Below, one piece after another: positions 52,262 through 63,138 of a stretch of 64,000 bases of DNA; position 1 is the stretch's first letter, and each line of letters starts with the position of its first letter. Location: contig OX328130.1 in NCBI GenBank assembly GCA_946811695.1, positions 72,449,232-72,513,231 of the forward strand. Direction: 5' to 3'. The position numbers were made by a program, and so were the translations under genes. Source of the stretch: Gonocerus acuteangulatus (Eukaryota > Arthropoda > Insecta > Hemiptera > Coreidae). The notes beneath the pieces are model-generated. The model did not search any database and was not told the origin of the DNA. It saw only the letters and a program-made list of their open reading frames with translations.

Positions 52262-52415
52262 AGCACTTTCCTCCGAAGGAAAGTAGCTATTGAGGTTGGA
52301 CTCATGACGGAATTTTTGAAAAATTTCTTCAAATCTTTATCGATCCTACCTAGTAGACAGCGAAAATAACCCCCGTTAAAATTTATATATATCTATATAT
52401 ATATATATATATATA

Positions 52416-52462
<47 letters not shown>

Positions 52463-53507
52463 CTGTTAACACGATAGCGGCCAGAGTTTTTGTTTTTTCG
52501 TCACGAAACTTGGTATATAGCATTCAATTAGCAAGCGATTGAACGAGTTCGTTAACCACCAAAATCGGTCCACCGGAAGGGGGGGTTTACCCCGAACCCA
52601 AAATACTAATTTGACCATTTCAGCCGTAAAATTTGTTATATTTCAACGAAACTTGGTATTCGTAGTGGTAATATAGAGAGAAAAGTGAGATATAAAAATG
52701 AACTAAATCGGTTCATAAGGAGGGGGGGTTTACTCCGGACCGACAATACCAATTCGCCACTACCAGTCGTGATTTTTGCTATATTTCGACGAAACTCGGT
52801 ATTCATAGTGGTAATCTACAGGTAAATATGTGTTGTAAAAATAAACTAAATCGTTTCATTAGAAGGGGGGGGGGGGGTTTACTCCAGACCCACAATACCA
52901 ATTCGCCACTACCAACCGTGATTTTTGGTATATTTCGACGAAACTCGGTATTCGTAGTGGTAATCTACAGGTAAATAAGTGTTGTAAAAATAAACTAAAT
53001 CGGTTCTTTAGGAGGGGGGTTTACTCCGGACCCAAATTACTAATATACTCATACTGGTCGTAATTTCTGCTTTATTGTAACGAAACGCGGTATACGTCGT
53101 GGGTAACTCATGAGAAAAAAGTGTTGTAAAAATGAGCTGAATCGGTCAATCGGAAAGGGGGGTTTACTTTGTAATATATTTCAATAGAAAAGCCAGCCAG
53201 ACATAGGTTCACAAAGGCGCCGCAAGGAGCGATAGAGGGACTGTATCCGGTTCCTGCGTTAGATCAAAATACGATAATATGAGGTTTTTTGTATTTATTA
53301 CGTAGTGTAGTAGGTACCATGTGTAAACATAACTCTGGAAGCAAATTAATAATTTATCAGTTACTCATTACAAAATTAAAAGAGAACTATTCATGTTTTT
53401 ATTTTATTTATGCAGGATATTTTAAGCAAATTGTTCTGGAAAGCAGTCTACACTACCCAAATTCTGAGGAAAGTGCTTAGTTATGCAGCTCCTGCGTGAC
53501 GGACTTT
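52262..53507 (-). repeat. Dispersed repeat R-B, reverse copy, empty at the (TA)n site
   Basis: Begins 'tagcactttcctccgaagg' and ends 'cctgcgtgacggactttt'. The internal units with variable C/G runs and 'acgaaactcggtattcgtagtgg' are present. The (TA)n tract at 52383-52458 is not interrupted by a foldback, in contrast to copy 1. Confidence 0.75.
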
Positions 53508-53807
53508 TAATGAACTACGGCCACATACAATCACAAAATATAATTATATTTCTAGTATAGCATTTGGCTGCGTGACTTCCTACTGGTAAAGGCAACTGTC
53601 AGCTGTCCTAGAATGCTTGATGAGAACAATGAATCTTGATTTATGAAGTACAATAAAAGCCTACCTGAAGCCGGCCTACTACCTCGACCCGGACTGATGT
53701 CTGACTCTACACGGAGAATATTTACGTTTTCAGTTCTGTTACAGGTTCAGAAAATTTGTATTTATTCCTCTGTTTTATTGAGAAATACATCCTCCTACTA
53801 GAAGCAA

Positions 53808-54451
53808 TAACAAAATAACAAGAAATAAAAACAGACAAAAAGAACCGTATAAATAAACGAAATCAATTGTCGTTTATCAAACTTCTAAGTTTTATGTACT
53901 TATTTCTCCGTTTGACATCGCCTAATCAAAACTTTCTTCAGAACATGCTTTCTAGAGCATTTAGTAAGCTTTCTAATGGTAATCTTCCGTTTACCAAGAT
54001 TCTCAACCTTTTTCGAGATATTAAGGAAAGTATACAAAGTTACCAAAACTTTTTACGTCGGTTAATACAATATTTTAATCTAACCCTTCCTTAACTCCAA
54101 ACGTAACAAAAATTTCAACATATTAGTTTTAATGAAAGTAGAACATGCAGAAAATGTTTCAACTGAATCCCATGATTCTAAGTACCCAAACCAAAAACTG
54201 TATTCAAAAACTATTTTTCCAATTTTCTCGAAAACGGTTAAAGCTACCGCCTTGAAAATGGTTGCATTCGTTTTCCTAGCCCAAGAAGCCTATTAAACGA
54301 GTTCTTACAAGCTTATAAACTCAAAAACGTAAGCGTTTTCCGCGAATTTCGCCCCAAACGCCAGCTTCCAGTGGGCAGATTCTGCTGGTTAACGAACTTG
54401 ACCTTTCAAATTAGACGAAAGATTTTTGTATAGGAGCTAGAGAGCGAACAG

Positions 54452-54504
<53 letters not shown>

Positions 54505-54643
54505 AATTTGAACCACCGTAATTTTCGGTCTCTAGGGGTTCTGAAACGCAAACGTTTCTAGTCGGCACTTCCGGATCGTTTCATGAGATCAACCTTATAA
54601 GCGGGGTTCCTCCCTATGAAGGGAGGGAGGAACCGCGCTAAAA
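53808..54643 (+). repeat. Dispersed repeat R-A, copy 3
   Basis: Begins 'aacaagaaataaaaacagac' and ends 'gaggaaccgcgctaaaaa'. (TA)n at 54458-54499 marks the same position as in the other copies. Inserted within the Tigger element. Confidence 0.68.
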
Positions 54644-54891
54644 ACGAGCCTTCGACCTATGCGCAGAATGACCAAGGAAATGAGAGCGATGACAACGATT
54701 CGCATATCATTCAAGAAACGAAAATAAAGCAGAACCGGGCATTAGAAGCTGCAGAACTTCTGCTGAATTATTTTGAGCAGGAGAATGCCGATTTCAGCAG
54801 AATTATCTTGTTACGGGCGATAAGAAAAGAATTATGTAACAAAAAACAACGAAAAATTACTAACTCTCAAAAAAAAAAAAATTTAATTTGA
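54644..54891 (+). pseudogene. Tigger-type transposase, C-terminal relic
   Basis: Reads STYAQNDQGNESDDNDSHI, then RALEAAELLLNYFEQENADF and SRIILLRAIRKELCNKKQ before a stop. Acidic linker followed by a helical tail with 'AAE.LL.YFEQ' and basic end is typical of the C-terminus of jerky/Tigger-family transposases. The upstream part of its apparent frame is R-A sequence. Confidence 0.62.
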
Positions 54892-55105
54892 TCTTGAGTT
54901 TATTTTTGCACTTATTATTATTAATTAATAAAACGTTAACATACACATTTCTCAATGCAATTAAGAAAGTTTACAAGACATCTTGTGTGGATTGTATGGG
55001 TTATAACCTTATAATCCAGCCCATTTAGTCAATAAAATATTGTGTTTCGATTATCCGTGGACCAACCTCCCCGCCATTACCCCGGATAATGGAGGTCTCT
55101 TCCTG

Positions 55106-55894
55106 TATTTTCTTTTGCAAATTTAATAGAAAATGCGGTATATTTTTAATCCTAATATCATTCTTTGCCTACATTATAGCCATTTTTTCCCTTGAAATAA
55201 ACCAACAAAAAGCAAACTAAAGAAAGATATCTTGAAACTATAATTATGAATAATTTCCATAACATCTCATTCCAGGAAGAAAGGAATGTGCTAATCTATT
55301 TTGCTATTCGCGCATTATCCAGATGCTCCATTTATATCCAGCCGACAACAACATGTTATATAACCGTTCAGCAGGAAACCTGGAGCCGTTTCGGTCGAAT
55401 TGAGCTGTTAAAAGTTACAAGGAAGCAAGAATTTCGGGGGCGTGGGAAAAGATTTACATGTTACAACGGGAATTGTGTGAAAAATACCAACCGATAATGA
55501 ACAGTCTGAGAAGGAAGCCAAGGGGTTCAATGAATAATTTTGGCTAAAGAAAACAGAACTGATATTCCTCAAAATTAGGTATCCATTTCATAAAAATGAT
55601 AAATTATTTAGTGATGTAGACCAAATTTCCAAAATGTGTTGTAGACGTTGACTGAACTTACATATGGATCAGTTATTTTTCTTCTAACAGTTCTGGGGAA
55701 GGATTAAAAATCAATCCGAAACTTTGGTGATAAAAAGTTGTTTTTATAAGTAACAGAAAAAAAAAATATAATATAAAACATATTTTTCCATAAAATGTTA
55801 TGTCTGGAGGGATTTTGGAATCGTAGAATATTTTTTTTATTTAAGGGCTTCGCGTCTATTTCGATGAGCCCTGTATTTTTATATATTTAAATTA
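55106..55894. other. Unassigned; one 83-codon frame at 55246-55497 without a recognised domain
   Basis: The frame has no resemblance I can name and no conserved neighbour. AT-rich otherwise. Confidence 0.45.
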
Positions 55895-56023
55895 AAAAAA
55901 ATATTGACTATTTAATTTGCCTGACCTTTTTATTTTCAGAATAATGAACAAGAGCCTCACCTGAAAACAGAAAACATTGAATTAGTAATAACCTAAAAAG
56001 GAATACACTCTACTGGATATAAT

Positions 56024-56027
<4 letters not shown>
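55895..56027 (+). repeat. Dispersed repeat R-F, copy 2
   Basis: Same sequence as 14400-14545 ('gactatttaatttgcctgac', 'cagaataatgaacaagagcc', 'ctaaaaaggaatacactcta'), leading into (TA)n and a foldback. Confidence 0.7.
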
Positions 56028-56059
<32 letters not shown>

Positions 56060-56336
56060 GATGGAACGGCATTTTTCTCCAGCGGTGGTACTCCTCCTCA
56101 CTTCTTCCTGGAATATTTCGATGGATTCATCTCCATCTTCTTCAACCAGGTACTTGTTTCTTCCTCGGTGGTAGCCAAGGGAATGACTACCACCGAGGAA
56201 GAAACAAGTACCTGGTTGAAGAAGATGGAGATGAATCCATCGAAATATTCCAGGAAGAAGTGAGGAGGAGTACCGCCGCTGGAGAAAAATGCCGTTCCAT
56301 CCAAAAATACTATCCCAGCGACGAAAATTAACATCA

Positions 56337-56390
<54 letters not shown>

Positions 56391-56403
56391 AATATATATA
56401 TAT
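56028..56403. mobile_element. Foldback element FB6 with mutated hammerheads, between two (TA)n tracts
   Basis: Arms 56057-56178 and 56182-56303 are near-perfect reverse complements ('atggaacggcatttttctcc' and its complement). Each carries a hammerhead-like core: stem I CCUGG/CCAGG, stem II GAUGGA/UCCAUC, GAAA, palindromic AUAU then U. The first core base is U instead of C (UUGAAGA) in both arms. (TA)n at 56028-56056 and 56339-56403 flank it. Same subfamily as FB1. Confidence 0.78.
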
Positions 56404-57143
56404 GTAATAGATTAATACAAATCGCGAGGAAAAAAGGAGAAAGGGGTAGTGTGAAATATATTGAAGAAAAATCTATATTTTTGAATAAAGTTAATTACCT
56501 TTAGGTGAGTTAGTATGATGTGAATGTGTGGGCTATTTTTGGCGAATCCAACCACGGTTTTGGCGAACCCAATCACGGTTTTGCAAGGACTAAGGTGTTT
56601 TCGTAAAGTTGCATTCTAAGTCAATGGGTGGAAGGGACACTTTGTAATTGTCTTCTTGTAAAAAGACTAAATATTGCCAATCGCAATATGAATATTGTTT
56701 TTAATTTGAAGGTAAGCTATTTATCTTTTACTTTACTAAGTATTTTTTGAGAGAAAAAAATAGCCCCTGAAGTGGTGGCATTGGTTCCACGAAACAAAGT
56801 GGCCATATATCGTCGATACAAATGCAAAAGTATCGAATGTGAAAATCACCACTTTCAAGAGTGAAAATACTTTTATTTATTACTCTGCTTTTAGACAGTC
56901 AAATATTCGGCAGATTCTACCTTTTGACAGTGGTTACATTCCCCTTTCACTGAGTGAACTTAGATTCAAGAGTTTGTTGTCCATCTGCCCAACAGCAATC
57001 AGCAAAGATTTAAAATGAAAAATGAGTTGTTGTTTTTTTTTCACATTCGATACTTTGCATTTATAGCAATAAATCGTTGGTGTATAAAGTAGAGAATATT
57101 TTTGAGTACGTTACGAAGAAATGTTTACTTCTGAACTTTTTTT
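56404..57143. other. Nothing recognised
   Basis: Contains a small duplication ('gcgaaccaatcacggtttt' type words at about 56540-56585). No coding or RNA feature supported. Confidence 0.5.
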
Positions 57144-57650
57144 ACAGGTTTTATTTTACGGCCTTGTAGTAAAAGCAGTTATCAACTAAACACACACGAG
57201 TAGTCTCAGTTTATTTACAGGTTTTATTTTACGGCCTTGTAGTAAAAGCAGTTATCAACTAAACACACACGAGTAGTCTCAGTTTATTTACAGGTTTTAT
57301 TTTACGGCCTTGTAGTAAAAGCAGTTATCAACTAAACACACACGAGTAGTCTCAGTTTATTTACAGGTTTTATTTTACGGCCTTGTAGTAAAAGCAGTTA
57401 TCAACTAAACACACACGAGTAGTCTCAGTTTATTTACAGGTTTTATTTTACGGCCTTGTAGTAAAAGCAGTTATCAACTAAACACACACGAGTAGTCTCA
57501 GTTTATTTACAGGTTTTATTTTACGGCCTTGTAGTAAAAGCAGTTATCAACTAAACACACACGAGTAGTCTCAGTTTATTTACAGGTTTTATTTTACGGC
57601 CTTGTAGTAAAAGCAGTTATCAACTAAACACACGAGTAGTCTCAGTTTTA
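57144..57650. repeat. 73-bp tandem repeat, about seven units
   Basis: 'acaggttttattttacggcc' plus 'ttgtagtaaaagcagttatc' and 'acacgagtagtctcag' recurs every 73 bp, almost without change. The last unit has lost one CA. Confidence 0.95.
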
Positions 57651-57779
57651 TCATGTACTCTATTCTTAATTGCAAATATTTGTCTTGTTTACTTGTTTCG
57701 CATATTGGTCTTGTATATTTCTAAGATAAAGGTATTCTTTACAAGTGTGTATAGATAACATTATCACTTCTGGCACGTG
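57651..57779. other. Nothing recognised
   Basis: Short spacer before the MITE. Confidence 0.5.
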
Positions 57780-57787
57780 GAACCGAA

Positions 57788-58064
57788 CATGGGCTTATAT
57801 AGAAAATAATTTCGGGAGGGGCTGGAAAAATTTCGGGGGGCTGAGACCATTTCCGGTGTATGGAACACTAAAAATTTAGAGCTTGGAATAGTTTTAGGCA
57901 ACTAAAACGCTATTACACGTAAAATAAAATATTTTTTATGAACTAAGTGATCTAATTTAATTTATTTTTAAGGGCTTTACGACAAGTTTTTGCCATCAAA
58001 TCAAAATTTCGGGTGGGGGGGGGGGGCTGCAGCCCCTTAGCCCCCCCCCTTATATACGCCCATG
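57788..58064. mobile_element. hAT-like MITE, family CATGGGCG, copy 3
   Basis: Ends CATGGGCTTATATAG and TATACGCCCATG with perfect 8-bp duplication gaaccgaa (57780-57787 and 58065-58072). Body matches copy 2, including 'gagcttggaatagttttagg' and 'aaaacgctattacacg'; a short duplication of the G-rich segment is added at the left. Confidence 0.87.
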
Positions 58065-58328
58065 GAACCGAAAAAGAAAGCAAGAATATAGATGCCATAA
58101 TTTAGGTGCTCTGCAACCGAGCATATTCAACAGCAATGAAACAAATATAAAATACACAGACATTTTACTTTTTTTTCTTCTTTTGCCAGAGATCAACCAA
58201 AGAAAAAAGCTCTTTCGAAATTCCTACTAGTTTTCAGCACCGTAAAAGAGGTAGTTTCACCACTAGAAAAATAGCTCTAGAAAAATAATTATATTTTAGC
58301 ATACCGAATCCAAACCTTCCAGTCCTAA
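58065..58328. other. Nothing recognised
   Basis: Spacer upstream of the Jockey-type fragment; probably includes unrecognised older LINE sequence. Confidence 0.4.
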
Positions 58329-58583
58329 GTCCTTCGCCGGATCCTTAATGCTCCCTTCTACGTCAACAATAATATCATCCACCGAGACCTGGAAATTCCC
58401 TTTGTCGCTGAATTAGCTAAAACCCGCTTCTCCACTTTTCATTCCAAGCTATCCTTTCATCCCAATCCCCTTGCCCAATCCCTTTCCACAGATCCGATCC
58501 CTTCCAATCCCCCGAGACGCCTGAAAAGAAAGTGGCCTAGGGACCAACTATATCACTTAAATAAAGCATTATTAATTCCTTAG
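58329..58583 (+). pseudogene. C-terminus of a Jockey-type LINE ORF2
   Basis: The frame without ATG reads VLRRILNAPFYVNNNIIHRD, LEIPFVAELAKTRFSTFHSK, LSFHPNPLAQSL and ends PPRRLKRKWPRDQL before a short tail and the stop at 58581-58583. The ordered motifs 'NAP-Y/W-V-N', 'IHRDL-IP-V', 'HPNPLA' and 'RRLKR-WP-DL' are typical of the end of Jockey-clade ORF2. An in-frame stop lies just upstream (58326-58328), so this is a truncated, dead copy and a third LINE family in the window. Confidence 0.78.
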
Positions 58584-58611
58584 GGAGTGTCAGCAATGGC
58601 CACAGGTATAT

Positions 58612-58676
58612 AGGGCTTGTTTTTTTGTTTGTTTTTTTTACGGAGCATCGACATAATTCTTAGCCATTATCGCCGT
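58612..58676 (-). mobile_element. tRNA-derived SINE2, 3' fragment
   Basis: T run followed by 'acggagcatcgacataattc' and 'agccattatcgccg', matching the 3' end of SINE2 at 49008 in the same orientation. The tRNA-like head is missing. Confidence 0.75.
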
Positions 58677-58869
58677 CTTGTTTTGCTTATTACCAAACTG
58701 GTAATTTTGAAAGAATATAACAATAATCTCTGGCCTATCTATCGAGTTATAAATATAACAGATGCCATAGCAGTAGCAGAATGGTAGCAAGTACCAATAA
58801 GGTATCAACTAACAGAATGACGGTGGTACTGACCTAAGCAGTGGGAGCATCTATAATTTATAAATAAAA

Positions 58870-59280
58870 AACTACCAGAATGATACTAAATACCAGAATA
58901 GTAGCAACTACCAGAAAGTAGCAAGTACCAAAAAAAAAAAATCAACTACTAGAAGGATAACAAGTACCAAAAAGTAGCAACTACCAGGATGGTAGCAAGT
59001 ACCAAAAAGGTAGAAACTACTAGAAAGTAGCAAGTACCAGAAAGATAGCAACTACCAGAATGGTAGCAAGTACCAAAAATTAGCAACTACTAGAATGGTA
59101 GCAAGTACCAAAAATATAGCAACTATCAGAATGGCAGTGCTAATGAGCTAAGCAGAGAGAGTAACTGTAATATATAAATAAAAAACTACCAGAGTGATAG
59201 CAACGACCAGAATGGGGCTACCAGATAGCAGCTACCGTATTGATAGCAAGTACTAGAATGGTAGTAAGTAACGGAATGAA
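58870..59280. repeat. Diverged short tandem repeat, about 20-40 bp
   Basis: Words 'agcaactaccagaatggt' and 'agcaagtaccaaaaa' alternate with irregular spacing. Non-coding. Confidence 0.75.
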
Positions 59281-59511
59281 GAAGAAAGTTAAATTTTAGG
59301 TTTAATGTCTTCCTCAAAATCTTAAATAAACCCTTTTTTAATAGATCGTTACATAATAAGTAATAAGTAATTTTTAAACAAATAAAAAACCTAAACAAAA
59401 ACTCATATTATATTATGACTTTCCTTAAACCGACAGACTCAAAGTTCTCAAAACTCAGGCTGTATCTAACATTATCCATATGAAAAAAAGAAAAAGAATC
59501 TTTATCTATAT

Positions 59512-59837
59512 CAGTGTTGGGCATTATTCGAATAAATTATTATTCGAATACATTTTTAGTGAATGATGAATAATTCACTGAATTATCTTATTCACACGGT
59601 ACATCATGAATTATTCGTTATTCATCATTCGTTATTATTTATTTCTAGTTGGTCTACTGATTAATCCTCCTTAAACACTCATATATATACATATTTCTGG
59701 CTGCCAACATCATAATACTATATAATAAAAGTAATATATAAAATTAATAAAAGTAATTATTCTTCATTCATGAATGAAATAATACATTTATTCATTAATC
59801 GTTATTCATCATTCTGAATAATTTTTGCCCAACACTG
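59512..59837. mobile_element. hAT-like MITE, CAG(A/T)GTTGGGC family, copy B3
   Basis: Ends CAGTGTTGGGCATTATTCG and AATTTTTGCCCAACACTG, with perfect 8-bp duplication atctatat (59504-59511 and 59838-59845). The interior is built from 'attattcgaataa' and 'gttattcatcattc' words and resembles B2 in theme. Confidence 0.88.
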
Positions 59838-59845
59838 ATCTATAT

Positions 59846-60282
59846 CAACGGTTGGGTCTGAAAGAAATTTGGCATCGAATCAGCTGCAATAATAATAGCT
59901 AATTTTCGAACCAATGCTGCCAAGTGCATGCTTATATATTGCAAAGTGGCAAACAATTTCTTTGGCTTTTTAACACGTAGACTCGTTCAATGGTATGAAA
60001 ATCCTTTTATTTTCAGGTTTTTTAATTAAATTGTCCCCTTTCTGCAATACTCTCATACTGAAAGACACACATTCAACCAAAAACCACACATTTCGAGCAC
60101 AAAGCATTTCAATCACAATGACCAGGTCGAATAAATATTGCAGAAAACCCCACACTTTACATCCAAGCAAAATTAGCTACAAGAAAACATAACACTGACC
60201 CATACATAGGGACTGTAAAAACATAAATTCGTTACACTACAAACTAGGCAAGTATATGTGAAAAATGTGCAAAGAAAACTAA
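59846..60282. other. Unassigned, possibly older LINE sequence
   Basis: Precedes the decayed LINE C-terminus. No clear motif of its own. Confidence 0.4.
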
Positions 60283-60535
60283 TTGCGAAAAATAAGAAAC
60301 TCCATCTATGAATGGCTTTCAAGCAGCGGCACAGAAACACGAGAAGAGGTCATACTATGCAGTAAACAGATTGGACATACTTCAATTCCTCAGTCATATT
60401 TAATGACCAAGCAAGATCAACCAACTTCCAACAATATTAAACTGAAAGTAAATCATCTCCTTAAGCAATTTAAAAAAAATCTAGTCCCAGACTACATATC
60501 AGACGTTTTGACAAGTTAAAATGCTGAAACTTTAA
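60283..60535 (+). pseudogene. Very decayed C-terminus of the I-group LINE
   Basis: RNSIYEWLSSSGTETREEVI then IGHTSIPQSYLMTKQDQPTS and VNHLLKQFKKNL line up with REWPSSSRSNRREEVVL, IGHSLLTHSYLMTRQDRP and VKHLLTDC of the intact LINE. The zinc-finger cysteines are lost. The frame is still open for 78 codons, which I take as chance. Confidence 0.7.
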
Positions 60536-60622
60536 ACTTCAATGCTTGAGAGAATAGATGTGGAAGAGTAACTATTTAATTGGAACCATGTTAAACTTAC
60601 GAATAGTATGGTATCGTATATC

Positions 60623-61283
60623 CAGTGTTGGGCAAAACTAACGTTAGTAAACTAAACTAACGTTAGTTTTCCTTAACTACAACTAAACTAATGTTATATT
60701 TTTAGTTTTAGATTTGTATAATTATTAATCACATGGACTCCGTTTTTAGTAATGCAATTAGTTTAGTTTAGTAAAAGAGACCTAAATTTGTGATTTCAGT
60801 TTAGTTTTAGTTTTAGTTAACTAATTTAGTTTATCAAAGAACATATGTTTTCAAATTACGAGAAAAAGCCAACATTTCTTATTCTTAAGCAAGTTCTATT
60901 AGTTTTAATAATTTACTTAATTATCGAAATAACATATGATTTATATTAATTCATGTTATTTTTTTTTTTTTTTTTATTTTTTTTTTTTTACGGCGCATCG
61001 ACATAAATCTGGGCCATTAGCGCCGACGTCCAGGGTGCAGCCAGGAATTTTCTCAGCGAGCCCTGAGATAAGAAAATTTCTGGCGCCGGTGGGGATCGAA
61101 CCCACCATCTCCCGCTTATGAATCCAGCGCGCTAGCCACTAGACCACGGGAGACCCCTTCATGTTATTTTAGTAAAACTAAACTAAACTAAACTAAACTA
61201 AATTTTTAGTTTAGTTTTAGTTTATTCCAAAAAGTGAATTTAGTTTTAATTTTAGTTTTAGTTTTTAGTTTTGCCCAACATTG
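60623..61283. mobile_element. hAT-like element, CAG(A/T)GTTGGGC family, copy B4, split by a SINE
   Basis: Ends CAGTGTTGGGCAAAACTAAC and TTTTGCCCAACATTG, perfect 8-bp duplication cgtatatc (60615-60622 and 61284-61291). The interior consists of 'aactaaac' and 'gtttagtttta' words, unrelated to the interiors of B1 and B2. Confidence 0.88.
60963..61157 (-). mobile_element. tRNA-derived SINE2, copy inside B4
   Basis: Flanked by ttcatgttatttt at 60950-60962 and 61158-61170. Minus strand: tRNA-like head with box A (TGGTCTAGTGGC) and box B (GGTTCGATCCC), body ending 'gtcgatgcgccg', and an A-rich tail. Confidence 0.9.
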
Positions 61284-61346
61284 CGTATATCTATACATAT
61301 AAAACAAATTTAACGGATAGCTTTTTGTACATGGATGATATATGAA

Positions 61347-62334
61347 AAGTCCGTCACGCAGGAGCTGCATAACTAAGCACTTTCCTCAGAATTTGGGTAG
61401 TGTAGACTGCTTTCCAGAACAATTTGCTTAAAATATCCTACATAAATAAAATAAAAACGTGAATAGTTCTCATTTTGTAATGAGTAACTGATCAATTATT
61501 AATTTGCATCCAGAGTTATGTTTACACATGGTACCTACTACACTACGTAATAAATACAAAAATCCTCATATTATCGTATTTTGATCTAACGCAGGAACAG
61601 GATACAGTCACACTAGTGGTAGAAGGCGCTCCTTGCGGCGGCTTTGTGAACCTACGTCTGCCGGCTTTTCTATTCAAATATATTACAAATTAAACCCCCG
61701 CTTTCCGATTGACCGATTCAGCTCATTTTTACAACACTTCTTTCTCATGAGTTACCCACGACGTATACAGCGGAGTAAACCCCCCCCCCTTCTAATGAAC
61801 CGATTTAGTTTCTTTTTACAACACATATTTACCTATAGATTACCACTACGAATACCGAGTTTCGTCGAAATATACCAAAAATCACGGCTGGTAGTGGCGA
61901 ATTGGTATTGTGGGTCCGGAGTAAACCCCCCCTCCTAATGAACCGATTTCGTTTATTTTTACAACACATATTTACCTGTGGATTAGCACTACGAATACCG
62001 AGTTTCGTCGAAATATACCAAAAATCACGGCTGGTAGTGGCGAATTGGTATTGTGGGTCCGTAGTAAACCCCCCCTTCTAATGAACCGATTTAGTTCATT
62101 TTTATATCTCACTTTTCTCTCTATATTAAAACTACGAATACCAAGTTTCGTTGAAATATAACAAATATTACGGCTGACATAGTCAAATAAGTGTTTTGGG
62201 TTCGGGGTAAACCCTCCCTTCCGGTGGACCGACTTTGGTGGTTAACGAACTCGTTCAATCGTTTGCTAATTGAATGCTATATACCAAGTTTCGTGACGAA
62301 AAAACAAAAACTCTGGCCGCTATCGTGTTAACAG

Positions 62335-62403
<69 letters not shown>

Positions 62404-62537
62404 TATATATAAATTTTAACGGGGGTCATTTTCGGTGTCTACTAGGTAGGATCGATAAAGATTTGAAGAAATTTTTCAAAAATTCCGTCATGAGTCCAAC
62501 CTCAATAGCTACTTTCCTTCGGAGGAAAGTGCTAAAA
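61347..62537 (+). repeat. Dispersed repeat R-B, copy 3, empty at the (TA)n site
   Basis: Starts AAAAGTCCGTCACGCAGG, ends 'ggaggaaagtgctaa'. (TA)n at 62342-62411 is uninterrupted. It has fewer internal units than copy 1. Confidence 0.78.
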
Positions 62538-62790
62538 AGAATTTTATTGGAGGCCTAACAATATTATCAAGGCAGTAGCACCCAAAACAATGATTGTTAC
62601 AATTTGTGTCCGTGCGTTTGTGAACGCTAATCTTAGAAAGGGTTTATCAGATTTAGACGTGGTTTTCACTAATATATTTTGGTAAGCTATACTTAGCATT
62701 TAGTGTTCGTTCCATGTCAATCGGTTCATAAATAAACAAGTTAAGCCAATGTAAATAATCACGTCGAAATTTGTAGGGTGTAGCCGAAAG
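62538..62790. other. Nothing clear; may include Helitron sequence
   Basis: Lies directly upstream of a helicase C-terminus. Reading frames are not convincing. Confidence 0.4.
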
Positions 62791-62800
62791 CCAAGCCGCT

Positions 62801-62950
62801 GCCTATAGCATTAAATATTTTGTAAGCCTATGTTTCGCGAAAACAATCAATAAAGCCCAAGGTCAGACGCTAAAAGTTGTGGGTGTGGATCTAAGTGTTA
62901 GCTGTTTTTCGCACGGTCAACTTTATATGGCTCTGACACGTGCAGCCTGA
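62801..62950 (+). pseudogene. Helitron helicase (Pif1-like), last 49 codons
   Basis: Open frame with no ATG ending at the stop 62948-62950. It reads [20 protein letters not shown], then [20 protein letters not shown] and LYMALTRAA. '[11 protein letters not shown]' and '[12 protein letters not shown]' are the conserved C-terminal motifs of Pif1-type helicases in Helitron Rep/helicase proteins. Upstream helicase motifs are missing, so the copy is a fragment. Confidence 0.85.
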
Positions 62951-63138
62951 ATGCTTTGATCCCCGATGGCTATACGTCTAATATCGTGTATAGAAAAGCA
63001 TTACTGTAAAGAAGATTTTTTAAAATGTCCAAATGACTAAATAACTTTGGATTATAACCCAAAATAAACGAAAAGATATATCCAAAAAAATGTTGCCCAA
63101 AGTCACTTCCACGCGGACTAAGTTGCGGGCACAGCTAG
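62801..63138 (+). mobile_element. Autonomous-type Helitron, 3' fragment with terminus
   Basis: The helicase end is followed by a short 3' region ending 'ccacgcggactaagttgcgg', 'gcacag' and CTAG at 63135-63138, then T. The GC-rich imperfect hairpin before CTAG is the usual Helitron 3' signal. It is not the same terminus as HelN1 (GGTAACAGCTAG), so at least two Helitron families are present. Confidence 0.82.

Larger units (their letters stand above)
51365..55105 (+). mobile_element. pogo/Tigger-type DNA transposon, decayed and split by nested repeats
   Basis: Left end CAGTAGACCCCCCATTATCC at 51365 after TA; right end GGATAATGGAGGTCT...CCTG at 55105 before TA. These ends and the TA duplication are typical of the pogo/Tigger group of Tc1/mariner. 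Transposase fragments lie inside both ends (51740-51920 and 54644-54891). The middle is filled by R-C (51921), R-B in reverse (52262-53507) and R-A (53808-54643). Confidence 0.75.

Noticed and set aside
55246..55497. 83-codon frame
   Set aside because: No domain resemblance, no repeat copy and ordinary AT-rich context; length is within chance for this much DNA.
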